Positions 49,594 to 58,903 of a stretch of DNA of 64,000 bases are shown here, in pieces. A program made the position numbers and the translations under genes. Source of the DNA: Paenarthrobacter nitroguajacolicus (GTDB lineage: Bacteria > Actinomycetota > Actinomycetes > Actinomycetales > Micrococcaceae); NCBI RefSeq assembly GCF_029952445.1, contig NZ_JAQPPK010000007.1:62001-126000 (forward strand). The letters run 5' to 3'. Each line of letters starts with the position of its first letter. The first letter of the stretch is position 1. The notes beneath the pieces were generated by a model. It ran no database searches. It was given only the letters and a program-made list of their open reading frames with translations, and was not told where the DNA came from.

Positions 49594-50162
49594 TCGGGAA
49601 CTCCGAAGCTGCCGCCGCCGAAGCTTGAGCCCACGGTGTTGGCGCGCTTGGATGTGGTCTGTTCTGTGATGGCGTGATAGTTGGCATTGCGGATGGCACG
49701 CAGGGCAGCTTTGCGGTCTTCGCCTTCCAGCCTGTCGGTGTAGAGGACTCCGTCAAGGTGGTCCGTCTCGTGCTGGAAGCAGCGGGCGAGCATTCCTTCA
49801 GCCTCTACTGAAACAGGGTTGCCGTTCAGATCCACGCCCGTTGCCCGTGTGGCCCGGTAGCGGCGCACGGGGAAACCAAGGCCGGGAATCGAGAGGCAGC
49901 CCTCTACTTCGTCCGGCTGGAAGTCTTCGCTGTTCTCGAGGACCGGGTTGATAATGTGGCCCTCCACTCCCCCGATGCGGTACGTGAAGACGCGTTGGCT
50001 GACCCCTACCTGTGGAGCAGCCAGGCCTGCGCCATCAACATCTTCCATGGTTTCGGTCATGTCAGCTACCAGCTTGGCGAGCTCCGGACCGAAGTCGGTG
50101 ACGGGGTCGGCCACGGTGCGCAGCACCGGATCCCCGATGATTCGGATACTCAAAATTGCCAT
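49590..50162 (-). CDS. def: Peptide deformylase
   Basis: The 190-residue metalloenzyme removes the N-formyl group from nascent proteins. Its three motifs are GAGLAAPQVG, EGCLSIPG and HETDHLDG (Cys and two His bind the metal). A Gly/Ser-rich tail follows. It is coupled to fmt, the usual partner. Confidence 0.97.
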   Translation of the reverse strand: MAILSIRIIGDPVLRTVADPVTDFGPELAKLVADMTETMEDVDGAGLAAPQVGVSQRVFTYRIGGVEGHIINPVLENSEDFQPDEVEGCLSIPGLGFPVRRYRATRATGVDLNGNPVSVEAEGMLARCFQHETDHLDGVLYTDRLEGEDRKAALRAIRNANYHAITEQTTSKRANTVGSSFGGGSFGVPE

Positions 50163-50212
50163 GCGTTGCCTGTCCTCACGATCGTCAAACCCTGGCCCGT
50201 GTGTTGCCGGGC

Positions 50213-51115
50213 CTAAGCCAGTTTAGTTGAGGTCATGGCACTGCCGCTGTCCGCTGGTACTGAACCAGCTGCAGCAAACACCGGCGGAGCAACCGGCAGC
50301 AATGCTTGCCCGGCAGCGGTCACGTCAGCCGACATTTCCCACACCCTGCGAAGGGCGCAGAACTTCCACCAGTGGTGCTTCAGGATTTCCGGATTCGCCC
50401 GCATGGGCCGCACCTCTGTCTCCCCAATGGCAACAGCAAGCAACATGGGATTGTCTCCGTACCGCCAAGGTTCCCATTCACCGGACACCGGATCCACCAG
50501 GCTCTCTTCGGCCTTCATCCCGGCCGTAAGTTGCATAACGACTTTGTCGTCGAGGGCTTTTACCGTTCCATCGCGCGTGGTTCCCTTGGTCTTGTAGTCG
50601 ATGAGGCAAATACGCCCATTGATCCTGGCTACCAGGTCCAGCGTTCCGGCGTAGCCCACGGTCTTGTTCCAGACAGTGATTTCCGGTGCCAGCGGCTCCA
50701 CGCGGTACAGCTCCCACCATTCATCGAACCGGGCGGCAAAGGCCTGCTCACCGTTGGCAGCGAGTTCCTCCCTGTATTCCTGCATGCGGTGCGGCCGGCC
50801 CAACGCCCGCAAAGCGACCTGCTCGCAATAGGTATGCACACGGTCACCGCGGGCGGCCGCGGCGTCCCGGTAGGTTTCGGCCGACTTGGACGCTTTATTA
50901 ATCGCCTGCCGCACTTTGGCCGGACTTCCGAGGATCGCCGGGAGCTCGGGATCGGCGGCCAGGCTGCTTGCGCCCATGTAGCTGAACCATCCATCCAAGG
51001 AGTGGGCCTGTTGTCCGATCACCGTAGTGATTGAGGGCACGGAGAATTCCTCGGTGGTGGAACGGGCGTACATCCGGCCGTATTCAGTTGCGTGGGCAAG
51101 CAGTGGAGCAGTCAT
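50213..51115 (-). CDS. PD-(D/E)XK superfamily nuclease-like protein
   Basis: The 300-residue protein has a RecB/Cas4-like core: a helix with RVHTYCEQVALRALG (about 92-106), YAGTLDLVARING with the first Asp (about 156) and CLIDYKTKG with the D-x-K pair (about 170-175), then KVVMQLTAGM. It opens with SITTVIGQQAH, common in exonuclease-like family members. It lies 50 bp before def. It may process DNA, but neither substrate nor partner can be read from context. Confidence 0.72.
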   Translation of the reverse strand: MTAPLLAHATEYGRMYARSTTEEFSVPSITTVIGQQAHSLDGWFSYMGASSLAADPELPAILGSPAKVRQAINKASKSAETYRDAAAARGDRVHTYCEQVALRALGRPHRMQEYREELAANGEQAFAARFDEWWELYRVEPLAPEITVWNKTVGYAGTLDLVARINGRICLIDYKTKGTTRDGTVKALDDKVVMQLTAGMKAEESLVDPVSGEWEPWRYGDNPMLLAVAIGETEVRPMRANPEILKHHWWKFCALRRVWEMSADVTAAGQALLPVAPPVFAAAGSVPADSGSAMTSTKLA

Positions 51116-51127
51116 ATAAAGACTGTG

Positions 51128-51295
51128 TCATAGAGGGCCGACAGAATTCTCCGGCGGGAAGATCATTGCGAGCTGCTCCGGGGCCAGCCGTGCCAGTTTT
51201 CCGGCGAGGATCGGAGCGGAAAGAGCCAGCTCTCCCAAATATCCGGAAGGGTCGTGGGAAATCCTGGGCCGCTCTGTTTCTTCTTCTCCGCGCAT
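51128..51295 (-). CDS. Candidate 55-residue hypothetical protein
   Basis: The ORF ends 12 bases before the nuclease gene and has a protein-like C-terminus (GYLGELALSAPILAGKLARLAPEQLAMI, in part). No strong ribosome site precedes the ATG at 51295; a GTG at 51364 would add 23 residues. It may be a real small gene co-transcribed with the nuclease. No family recognised. Confidence 0.4.
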   Translation of the reverse strand: MRGEEETERPRISHDPSGYLGELALSAPILAGKLARLAPEQLAMIFPPENSVGPL

Positions 51296-51384
51296 GTAGG
51301 GAATGTGCTTCGTGGAAGCGATTCGTGACGCAGGAAGGGCCGGCCATTCACGGGGGCCATTCACGGACGCCGTTCAAAGACATG

Positions 51385-51426
51385 AAAAACCCCGCCCGAA
51401 CTGACCAAGTCAGTCCAAGCGGGGTT
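51385..51426 (-). terminator. Terminator of tRNA-Val(CAC)
   Basis: AACCCCGC (51388-51395) pairs with GCGGGGTT (51419-51426), with an inner ACTGAC/GTCAGT stem. TTTTT follows on the minus strand. Confidence 0.85.
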
Positions 51427-51431
51427 CCCGG

Positions 51432-51506
51432 TGGTGGGCGATACTGGGTTCGAACCAGTGACCTCTTCGGTGTGAACGAAGCGCGCTACCACTGCGCCAA
51501 TCGCCC
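51432..51506 (-). tRNA. tRNA-Val (anticodon CAC)
   Basis: The 75-nt cloverleaf on the minus strand has acceptor GGGCGAT/ATCGCCC, anticodon loop TTCACAC, T-loop TTCGAAC and an encoded CCA. It reads GUG. Confidence 0.97.
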
Positions 51507-51669
51507 GGGTGCATAGAAAACACTAACGGACCCCGGCCGGATTGCAAAACGGGCGGACGGCTCCCCGCAAGCAATGAACTACAGCGGTGGAATTACAGGG
51601 GTGAAACTCCCCCCAAACCGCGTAAACACAAGGATCCGGGGGTCACGACATGCAAAAGCAAGCAACCGA

Positions 51670-51697
51670 TTTGGAGAATGCAGGAACCTCCTATAGA
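51670..51697 (+). promoter_or_regulatory. Probable promoter of the tRNA cluster
   Basis: TTTGGA (51670-51675) and TATAGA (51692-51697) are 16 bp apart, about 59 bp before the first tRNA-Gly. Confidence 0.45.
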
Positions 51698-51755
51698 GTT
51701 TTTACTCGTCGGAAAGCGACGGAATGCCTACAGGGTTGCCCGTCGGAACCGCACT

Positions 51756-51828
<73 letters not shown>

Positions 51829-51874
51829 CGCAAGGCACTGTCAAGGCAAGAATTCCCCGGAATCCTGCTTACAC

Positions 51875-51945
51875 GGTGGGTTGGCCGAGAGGCGAGGCAG
51901 CGGCCTGCAAAGCCGTATACACGGGTTCGAATCCCGTACCCACCT
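51875..51945 (+). tRNA. tRNA-Cys (anticodon GCA)
   Basis: The 71-nt cloverleaf has acceptor GGTGGGT/ACCCACC, anticodon loop CTGCAAA and T-loop TTCGAAT; discriminator U, no encoded CCA. Confidence 0.96.
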
Positions 51946-51983
51946 CGGTGAAAACCATGTCTTCCAGCTATTGCTGGATGCAT

Positions 51984-52058
51984 GGGCGATTGGCGCAGCG
52001 GTAGCGCGCTTCCCTGACACGGAAGAGGTCACTGGTTCGATCCCAGTATCGCCCACCA
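51984..52058 (+). tRNA. tRNA-Val (anticodon GAC), copy 1
   Basis: The 75-nt cloverleaf has acceptor GGGCGAT/ATCGCCC, anticodon loop CTGACAC and an encoded CCA. Confidence 0.97.
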
Positions 52059-52114
52059 GAACAAGGCAACTTGTTTGTTGTTGAATTCCAGAGTCACTCT
52101 GGCAGGCAACATGT

Positions 52115-52187
<73 letters not shown>

Positions 52188-52211
52188 CTCCTCATTGCAG
52201 GACCCGGCAAC

Positions 52212-52286
52212 GGGCGATTGGCGCAGCGGTAGCGCGCTTCCCTGACACGGAAGAGGTCACTGGTTCGATCCCAGTATCGCCCACCA
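52212..52286 (+). tRNA. tRNA-Val (anticodon GAC), copy 2
   Basis: This copy is identical to the one at 51984-52058, including the encoded CCA. Confidence 0.97.
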
Positions 52287-52342
52287 GAACAAGGCAACTT
52301 GTTTGTTGTTGAATTCCAGAGTCATTCTGGCAGGCAACATGT

Positions 52343-52415
<73 letters not shown>

Positions 52416-52421
52416 CCAAAG

Positions 52422-52451
52422 AAAAAGCAGCTCCCAGGAGCTGCTTTTTTT
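52422..52451 (+). terminator. Terminator of the tRNA cluster
   Basis: GCAGCTC (52427-52433) pairs with GAGCTGC (52438-52444) and is followed by seven T residues. Confidence 0.92.
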
Positions 52452-52594
52452 ATGCCCTCATTTCCCTGTGACCCAATTCATCACCAGAAGTAACTGATAC
52501 CGCTCAGAAGAAGTCGCTTTATCTAATGTGATTACCCTCGCATAATGTACTGCGAGCTCATCACCGTTCCACGCCAACCGGCAGGAGTACCCCC

Positions 52595-54049
52595 ATGAAT
52601 CCACAGACGGCTTCCAATTCCGTCCTGAGGCGCAAGCCCATCGACGACATCGAGGAGGAAAGCAAGCACAGCGGACTTTTCAAAAGTCTTGGCCTTTGGC
52701 AACTGACGGCCATCGGCGTCGGCGGAATTATCGGCGTCGGCATCTTTTCGCTGGCCGGCCTTGTGGCCCACGGCAGCGAAGGCAACCCGGGCGTTGGCCC
52801 GGCCGTGCTCTTTTCCTTCCTGATCGCAGGCCTCGCCTCCGGTGCCGCGGCATTGTCCTACGCCGAATTTGCCGGCATGATCCCCCGCGCCGGATCGGCC
52901 TACACCTACGGCTACGTGGCGCTGGGAGAGATCATCGGCTGGTTCATCGGCTGGGACCTGCTGCTTGAGTACATCGCCATCGTGGCCGTTGTGGCCATCG
53001 GCATCTCCGGCTACTTCGACGCCTTCCTGTCCGGGATTGGCATCCACATGCCTACCTGGATGACCTCCACCGCCGACGAGGGCAAGGGCGGGATCATCAA
53101 TCTTCCGGCAATCCTGGTCTGCCTCCTGGTGACCTGGATCCTGAGCCGGGGAACCAAGGCGTTCGGCCGGTTCGAACTGGTGGCGGTGGCCATCAAGGTC
53201 ATCCTGATCCTGTTCATCATCGGGCTCGGGATCTTCTACGTGAACACGGAGAACTACAACCCGTTCATGCCCAGCGGCTTTGGCCCCGTAGTGGCCGGCG
53301 CCGCTACCGTCTTCTTCGCAGTCTTCGGCTACGACGCCATGAGTACGGCAGCGGAGGAAGCCAAGGACGGCAAGAAGCACATGCCCAAGGCCATCATCCT
53401 GTCGCTGATCATCGCCATGTTGCTCTACGTCGCCGCCACGCTGGTCCTGACCGGCATGCAGAACTACAAGGACATCAACCCGACCGCCGGCTTCGCTTCG
53501 GCCTTCTCCGGGGTCGGCCTGCCGGTGATCGCTACCATCATCTCGGTCTTCGCGGTGCTGTCCATCCTGACCGTCATGCTCACCTTCCTGCTCGGCGTCA
53601 CCCGCGTTTGGTTCTCCATGAGCCGCGACGGACTGCTGCCCGGCTGGTTTGCCAAGACCGACCGGCACGGCACTCCCCAGCGCGTCACCTGGATTGCCGG
53701 TATCGCCTCAGCATTCTTGGCAGGGGTCTTCCCCATCAAGGAAGTCGCGGACCTGACCAACATCGGAATCCTGGCAGCCTTCGTCGTCGTCTGTGTTTCG
53801 GTGATTGTCTTCCGGTACACCAAACCGAACGCACCCCGCACTTTCCGCCTTCCGCTCATGCCAGTGGTCCCCGCGTTCGGTGTACTGGCATCGGCATTCC
53901 TGATGTTCCAGCTCCACATTGAAACGTGGATTCGGTTCTTTGCCTGGCTCATCATCGGCCTGGTGATCTATTTCGCCTACGGCCGCAGGCACTCCCTGAT
54001 GAACCCGGACAGTCCACGGCACAAGGTACCCAGCGAACCCTTGGCATAG
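52595..54049 (+). CDS. APC family amino acid permease
   Basis: The 484-residue transporter of the cationic amino acid transporter (YfnA-like) group begins with a polar tail, then LGLWQLTAIGVGGIIGVGIF in part as helix 1 with the unwound GxG motif. FFAVFGYDAMSTAAEEAKD is the conserved helix 6 region. Twelve or more helices are expected. AGGAG lies eight bases before the ATG. No neighbouring metabolic gene hints at the substrate. Confidence 0.92.
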   Translation: MNPQTASNSVLRRKPIDDIEEESKHSGLFKSLGLWQLTAIGVGGIIGVGIFSLAGLVAHGSEGNPGVGPAVLFSFLIAGLASGAAALSYAEFAGMIPRAGSAYTYGYVALGEIIGWFIGWDLLLEYIAIVAVVAIGISGYFDAFLSGIGIHMPTWMTSTADEGKGGIINLPAILVCLLVTWILSRGTKAFGRFELVAVAIKVILILFIIGLGIFYVNTENYNPFMPSGFGPVVAGAATVFFAVFGYDAMSTAAEEAKDGKKHMPKAIILSLIIAMLLYVAATLVLTGMQNYKDINPTAGFASAFSGVGLPVIATIISVFAVLSILTVMLTFLLGVTRVWFSMSRDGLLPGWFAKTDRHGTPQRVTWIAGIASAFLAGVFPIKEVADLTNIGILAAFVVVCVSVIVFRYTKPNAPRTFRLPLMPVVPAFGVLASAFLMFQLHIETWIRFFAWLIIGLVIYFAYGRRHSLMNPDSPRHKVPSEPLA

Positions 54050-54149
54050 TTATCCACAGCTCGCGTTGGAGCCCTTGGCACCTCAAGGAACTGGTGTTAG
54101 GGTCGGACGCGGAGGAGCGACCTGGCTCCGCGATGGAAGGGAGGTGCCC

Positions 54150-54377
54150 GTGGGTTTAATTGACGACCTGAAGGGCAAGGCTCAGGGTCTCATTCAAGGC
54201 AACGAAGAAGCCATTCAGAATGGCATCGAAAAGGCCGGAGACTTCGTCGACGAAAAGACAGGCGGCAAGTTCGCAGGTCAGGTTGACGCAGTGCAGAACG
54301 CCGCTTCCGACTTCGTGGCCAAGAACGATGGTGAGCCCCAGCAGGCTCCCGTCACGGATGAGCCGACGCAGCCGTAG
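54150..54377 (+). CDS. MT0933-like antitoxin family protein, no adjacent toxin
   Basis: The 75-residue hydrophilic protein contains the family pattern IEKAGDFVDEKTGGKFAGQVD (in part), as in mycobacterial Rv0909/MT0933. A GTG start follows GGGAGG. The next gene is a transporter, not a toxin, so the family name may not reflect its role here; many actinobacteria carry stand-alone copies. Confidence 0.78.
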   Translation: MGLIDDLKGKAQGLIQGNEEAIQNGIEKAGDFVDEKTGGKFAGQVDAVQNAASDFVAKNDGEPQQAPVTDEPTQP

Positions 54378-54404
54378 CTGCCTGAGCCGCCGTACCAGAT
54401 ACGT

Positions 54405-54448
54405 CAAGGGGGCACCGGTCCCGCCGAGAGGCGCCACCGGTGCCCTTG
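54405..54448 (+). terminator. Stem-loop after the MT0933-like gene
   Basis: GGCACCGGT (54411-54419) pairs with ACCGGTGCC (54436-54444) and flanking AAGG/CTTG. The T-tract is weak (GTTTAA at 54451). Confidence 0.6.
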
Positions 54449-54491
54449 GCGTTTAACGGCTGTCGTCCGCAGGTCAGGTACTTTGGTTGGT

Positions 54492-55709
54492 ATGCCTTCC
54501 GCCACCTCGCCAACCACCAGCAGCCGCGCCACGAAGGAGACACTCAGCCCCCAAATCACTGCCGGCGTTGTCACTGCGCTGGTGGGATTCACGTCCTCAT
54601 TCGCCGTTGTGCTGGCGGGACTCCAGGCCGTGGGCGCCGATCAGCGGCAAGCAGCCAGCGGACTGCTGGCACTGACCCTCACGTTTGGCCTGGGCATCTT
54701 GTGGTTGTCCTGGCGGAGCAAAATGCCCGTGACGCTCGCGTGGTCCACTCCCGGTGCGGCGCTCCTCGCCACCGCAGGAATGGTCGACGGCGGGTGGCCC
54801 GCCGCAGTGGGAGCCTTCCTGATCGTCGGGGTGCTTATTGTCCTCACGGGGTTGCTTCCATTGCTCGGGAAGTTGATGGCCAGGATCCCCACTGCCTTGG
54901 CACAGGCAATGCTCGCCGGCGTCCTGCTCCCCTTGTGCCTCGCGCCTTTCAAGTCACTGGGTTCAGCACCTCTGTTGGTGGCACCTGTGGTCCTGTGCTG
55001 GATCGTACTGATGAAATTCGCCCCGCGTTGGTCCGTTCCGGCGTCCCTGCTGGTGGCATTGGCGGTGATTGGAATCCACATACTTTCTTCCGGCGTCCAG
55101 CTCCCCGGCGAGAACCTCCTGCCGCGCCTTGAATGGACCACGCCGACGTTCTCCGTGGAAGCTGCCATCGGGTTGGCCCTGCCCTTGTTCATCGTCACCA
55201 TGGCGTCCCAGAACATACCGGGCGTGGCTGTCCTGAAGTCCTTCGGGTACACCACCCCGTGGCGGCCGTCCATGCTGGTCACCGGGGCAGGAACAATCGC
55301 CGGCGCTCCGTTTGGCGGCCACGCGATCAACCTGGCAGCGCTGAGCGCAGCACTTGCCGCAGGCGAGGAAGCGGGCAAGGACCACGGTCGTCGCTGGATA
55401 GCCGCCTTCGTCTCCGGTTTGGCGTATCTGGTTCTGGCAGCAGCATCGGCAGCCTTGGTCACCGTTGTGGCGGCAGCGCCTCCGGGGCTCCTGGAGGCCG
55501 TGGCGGGACTTGCACTGTTGGGTACGTTGGCGTCCTCGATCTCCTCGGCCCTTGCCGTGGCAGAAGAGCGGATACCGGCCTGCATAACATTCCTGCTGGC
55601 AGCCTCAGGGATTGCCTTCGCCGGGGTTGGAGCCGCTTTCTGGGCTTTGGCCGGCGGATTACTGGTCCGCTGGATTTTGAAGAGCCGCGAACCCCTCAAG
55701 TCGTCCTGA
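54492..55709 (+). CDS. benE: BenE family transporter
   Basis: The 405-residue membrane protein belongs to the benzoate/H+ symporter BenE/YdcO family: GFTSSFAVVLAGLQAVGA, WSTPGAALLATAG and VTMASQNIPGVAVLKSFGY are characteristic. Eleven or twelve helices are expected. TACTTT ends seven bases before the ATG, suggesting a leaderless start. No aromatic-degradation genes are nearby, so the substrate is uncertain. Its stop is 1 bp from the convergent zapE stop. Confidence 0.88.
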   Translation: MPSATSPTTSSRATKETLSPQITAGVVTALVGFTSSFAVVLAGLQAVGADQRQAASGLLALTLTFGLGILWLSWRSKMPVTLAWSTPGAALLATAGMVDGGWPAAVGAFLIVGVLIVLTGLLPLLGKLMARIPTALAQAMLAGVLLPLCLAPFKSLGSAPLLVAPVVLCWIVLMKFAPRWSVPASLLVALAVIGIHILSSGVQLPGENLLPRLEWTTPTFSVEAAIGLALPLFIVTMASQNIPGVAVLKSFGYTTPWRPSMLVTGAGTIAGAPFGGHAINLAALSAALAAGEEAGKDHGRRWIAAFVSGLAYLVLAAASAALVTVVAAAPPGLLEAVAGLALLGTLASSISSALAVAEERIPACITFLLAASGIAFAGVGAAFWALAGGLLVRWILKSREPLKSS

Positions 55710-55710
55710 C

Positions 55711-56772
55711 TCAGGCAGGCTCGTGGTTCTGCGCTTCGCGGGCCAGTGCGGTCAGGCGTGAAACGGCACGGAAGTACTTCTTCATGTAGCCTCCGGTCAT
55801 CATCTCTTCGGTGAAGAGCTGGTCGAAGGGAACACCGCTGGCAAGAATGGGCACATCCTTGTCGTAGAGCCTGTCGGCCAACACCACGAAGCGGAGCGCG
55901 ACGGCCTGCTCCGTAATGGTTTCGACGTCGCTCCACACCACGGCTTCGACGCCGGAAATGAGCTGGCGGTACCGGCTGGGGTGCACTGCGGCTAGGTGGT
56001 TGACCAAGGTACGGAAATCGTCCACAGCCACGGTTTTGCCGTCGAACTCGGTCCGCATCCTGTGCTTGAGCTCTTCAGTCTTCAGCGGCGCGGGCGCGGC
56101 CGGCAGGCCACGGTGGCGGAAGTCCTCGCCGTCGATCCTGACGACGTCGAACTGGTCCGCGAGGACCTGGATTTCCCGCTGGAAGTCGACGGCGGCGAAG
56201 CGGCCTTCGCCCAGTGAACCGGGCAGGGTGTTGGAGGTGGCAGCAAGCTTCACACCGGCGTCGGCAAGTTCGCGCATGAGGCGGGACATCAGCACGGTGT
56301 CACCTGGATCATCGAGTTCGAACTCGTCGATGCACACCAGCTTGTAGTTGCTCAGCGCTTCCACGGTTTTGCGGAACGACAACGCACCCACCAGGTTGGT
56401 GTACTCAACGAACGTTCCAAAGGCCTTGGGGCCGGGAGACCTGTGCCACAGCGATGCCAGGAGGTGGGTCTTGCCCACGCCGAAGCCGCCGTCGAGATAA
56501 ATGCCGGCCCTCGTGGCGGGTGCCTTCTTGGCGAACAACTTCTTGAAGAGTCCCGCGCCATCGCCGTTGCCCACGCCATCAGCGAATTGCGACAGGAGCT
56601 TCACGGCGTTGGCCTGGCTTGGCTGTGAAGGGTCTGGCCGGTAGCTGTCGAACGACACCTCTCCGAATCGGGGAGACGGGTAGAAACCCTTGAGGAGTTC
56701 CTCCACGGAGACTGCCGGTGTGCGGGCAGCCAGTTGTTCGATCTTTACCACGGTGGTCCGTTCCTTCGGCAT
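55711..56772 (-). CDS. zapE: Cell division protein ZapE (AFG1-like ATPase)
   Basis: The 353-residue P-loop ATPase has LKGFYPSPRFGEVSFDSY, Walker A GGFGVGKTHLLASLWH (in part), Walker B VCIDEFELDDPGD, a SNTLP sensor and RFVVLADRLYDKDV. ZapE/AFG1 proteins act at the Z-ring or in protein turnover. I use ATG 56772; the reading frame continues far upstream only as antisense of the sulfurtransferase gene. It converges with benE. Confidence 0.93.
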   Translation of the reverse strand: MPKERTTVVKIEQLAARTPAVSVEELLKGFYPSPRFGEVSFDSYRPDPSQPSQANAVKLLSQFADGVGNGDGAGLFKKLFAKKAPATRAGIYLDGGFGVGKTHLLASLWHRSPGPKAFGTFVEYTNLVGALSFRKTVEALSNYKLVCIDEFELDDPGDTVLMSRLMRELADAGVKLAATSNTLPGSLGEGRFAAVDFQREIQVLADQFDVVRIDGEDFRHRGLPAAPAPLKTEELKHRMRTEFDGKTVAVDDFRTLVNHLAAVHPSRYRQLISGVEAVVWSDVETITEQAVALRFVVLADRLYDKDVPILASGVPFDQLFTEEMMTGGYMKKYFRAVSRLTALAREAQNHEPA

Positions 56773-56958
56773 TGGGTCCCCAGCAAGAATACCGGCAACG
56801 GACGCCACGGTAGCTGACACGTGACCAAGCCCATGTTTCACCGTGTGACCACCGGGAAGCAATCCATCCGGCCCGTGGTTAGTGTTGAAGCAGGCCGGGC
56901 CCGCACCTGCACCACCTTCGGTCGGCCTGGCTCCGTCCGTTGTCAGTGAAAGGCCATC

Positions 56959-57885
56959 ATGTCCTACCCCGTTGAACAGAACGAAAAGTTCGCCTCTTAC
57001 GCGAACCCTGAACGTCTCGTCTCCACCGAGTGGCTCGCGGCAGCAATTGCCGATGGCGCCGTAGCCGACGGCAAATTGGTGCTGGTCGAGTCCGATGAAG
57101 ACGTCCTCCTGTACGAAACCGGACACATTCCGGGCGCCGTCAAGATCGATTGGCACACCGACCTGAACGATGAGATCACCCGCGACTACGTCGATGGCGC
57201 AGCATTTGCGGCACTCGCCGCCTCCAAGGGCATCTCCCGGGACAGCACCGTGGTGATCTACGGCGACAAGTCCAACTGGTGGGCCGCCTACGCACTGTGG
57301 GTCTTTACGTTGTTCGGCCACCAGGACGTCCGTCTCCTCGATGGTGGCCGGGACAAGTGGATCGCCGAAGGCCGCGAGCTGACCACCGAGGTTTCCCGGC
57401 CCGCTTCCGGCGAGTACCCGGAGGTCGAGCGCAACGATGCCCCTATCCGGGCGTTCAAGGAAGATGTCCTTGCCCACTTGGGCAACCCCTTGATCGACGT
57501 CCGCTCCCCCGAGGAATACACCGGCCAGCGCACCCACATGCCCGCGTACCCCGAAGAAGGCGCACTGCGTGGAGGCCACATCCCTACAGCCGCTTCGATT
57601 CCGTGGGCACGTGCGGCCGCCGAGGACGGAACCTACCGCAGCCGCGAAGAGCTCGAAGCCCTGTACTTGGGTGAAGCAGGCCTTGAAGCAGGCGACGACG
57701 TCGTAGCCTACTGCCGCATCGGCGAGCGTTCCAGCCACACCTGGTTCGCCTTGAAGTACCTGCTGGGCTTCGACACCGTCCGCAACTACGACGGTTCCTG
57801 GACCGAGTGGGGCAACGCGGTGCGTGTTCCCATCGTCAAGGGAGCCGAACGCGGTTCCGTTCCTTCGGCACTGGTCCGCAACTAA
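56959..57885 (+). CDS. Thiosulfate/3-mercaptopyruvate sulfurtransferase (tandem rhodanese)
   Basis: The 308-residue protein has two rhodanese domains (about 20-150 inactive, 165-290 active). The second carries the persulfide cysteine in [12 protein letters not shown]; the first lacks it. [14 protein letters not shown] and [10 protein letters not shown] are family features. AAAGG lies seven bases before the ATG. It precedes sufE, linking it to sulfur transfer. Confidence 0.94.
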   Translation: MSYPVEQNEKFASYANPERLVSTEWLAAAIADGAVADGKLVLVESDEDVLLYETGHIPGAVKIDWHTDLNDEITRDYVDGAAFAALAASKGISRDSTVVIYGDKSNWWAAYALWVFTLFGHQDVRLLDGGRDKWIAEGRELTTEVSRPASGEYPEVERNDAPIRAFKEDVLAHLGNPLIDVRSPEEYTGQRTHMPAYPEEGALRGGHIPTAASIPWARAAAEDGTYRSREELEALYLGEAGLEAGDDVVAYCRIGERSSHTWFALKYLLGFDTVRNYDGSWTEWGNAVRVPIVKGAERGSVPSALVRN

Positions 57886-57926
57886 TACCGGGCTGTTCAG
57901 CGTTATTTGTGCGTAAGCTGGAAGAG

Positions 57927-58385
57927 ATGAGTACGAACACCTTGCCTACCGCCCTGGCGGAAATCGTTGACGACTTCCAGGCGTTGACCGAACCTGACCG
58001 ACTCCAACTCCTGCTGGAGTTCTCCAGGGGCCTACCGGAGCTTCCGGAGCGTTTGAAGGACCACCCGGAACTGCTGGAGCAGGTGGTCGAGTGCCAGTCG
58101 CCGCTGTTCCTGACGATTGAGTCAGAGAAGAACGACGACGGCCACCTCGCCTACCGGCTCTTCTTCAAAGCGCCGCCGGAAGCACCCACGACCCGGGGGT
58201 TCGCAGGGGTGCTGCACGAGGGTTTGGACGGTCTGACCGCAAAGGAGATCCTGGCGGTACCTGACGACATGCCTGAACTCCTGGGCCTGACCCGGGCCAT
58301 CACGCCCCTGCGGATGCGGGGCATGACGGCAATGCTCGGACGTATCAAGCGAAAGGTCGCGGCGGCAAGCCGTTTGGAACACTGA
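57927..58385 (+). CDS. sufE: SufE family sulfur acceptor
   Basis: The 152-residue protein has FSRGLPELPERLKDHPEL and the acceptor cysteine in VVECQSPLFL. SufE accepts persulfide sulfur from a cysteine desulfurase. Both GGAAGAG and a -10-like TAAGCT directly precede the ATG. It is 41 bp after the sulfurtransferase gene; that pairing is common in actinobacteria. Confidence 0.92.
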   Translation: MSTNTLPTALAEIVDDFQALTEPDRLQLLLEFSRGLPELPERLKDHPELLEQVVECQSPLFLTIESEKNDDGHLAYRLFFKAPPEAPTTRGFAGVLHEGLDGLTAKEILAVPDDMPELLGLTRAITPLRMRGMTAMLGRIKRKVAAASRLEH

Positions 58386-58403
58386 AAGGTACTGCCACAC
58401 GGT

Positions 58404-58901
58404 ATGGCCAGGAAAATGGCTTCACAGGGAACGCCGGCTACTGCAGCACTCGCTGCGGCCGGCGTTCCCTTCGTGCTTCACCCCTATTCCCACGATCCTT
58501 CAGCGCCCAGCTATGGGCTGGAGGCGGCCGAGGTCCTGGGCGTCGACCCGGAACGCGTCTTCAAAACGCTGATGGTGGAGGTGGAGGGCAGATTGGCCGT
58601 TGCGATCGTCCCGGTGTCCGGAAACCTGGACCTGAAGGCCGCAGCTTCCGCCCTCGGGTCCAAGAAAGCGGCAATGGCCGATCCCAAGGCCGCTGAGCGT
58701 CGAACAGGCTATGTCCTGGGCGGAATTTCACCCCTGGGACAACGCCAAGCCTCCCCCACAGTCCTCGATGAATCGGCGTTGGCCTTTGGGACCATCCTGG
58801 TGTCCGGCGGCCGGCGCGGTCTGGACATCGAGCTTGCGCCGGCGGACCTGATCCGGCTGACCAAGGCAGTCACGGGACCCATCGGAACAGGAAGCAACTG
58901 A
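58404..58901 (+). CDS. ybaK: Cys-tRNA(Pro)/Cys-tRNA(Cys) deacylase YbaK
   Basis: The 165-residue editing enzyme clears cysteine mischarged on tRNA-Pro. The N-terminal GTPATAALAAAGVPFVLHPY, VFKTLMVE, SKKAAMADPKAAERRTGYVLGGISPLGQ motifs are typical. An ATG four codons later, after AGGAAA, is an alternative start. It follows sufE by 18 bp and converges with the hydrolase gene. Confidence 0.94.
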   Translation: MARKMASQGTPATAALAAAGVPFVLHPYSHDPSAPSYGLEAAEVLGVDPERVFKTLMVEVEGRLAVAIVPVSGNLDLKAAASALGSKKAAMADPKAAERRTGYVLGGISPLGQRQASPTVLDESALAFGTILVSGGRRGLDIELAPADLIRLTKAVTGPIGTGSN

Positions 58902-58903
58902 AC

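Noticed and set aside
56773..57738. Long upstream extension of the zapE reading frame
   Set aside because: It is antisense to the rhodanese gene, whose protein is clearly real, and the ZapE similarity begins at ATG 56772.
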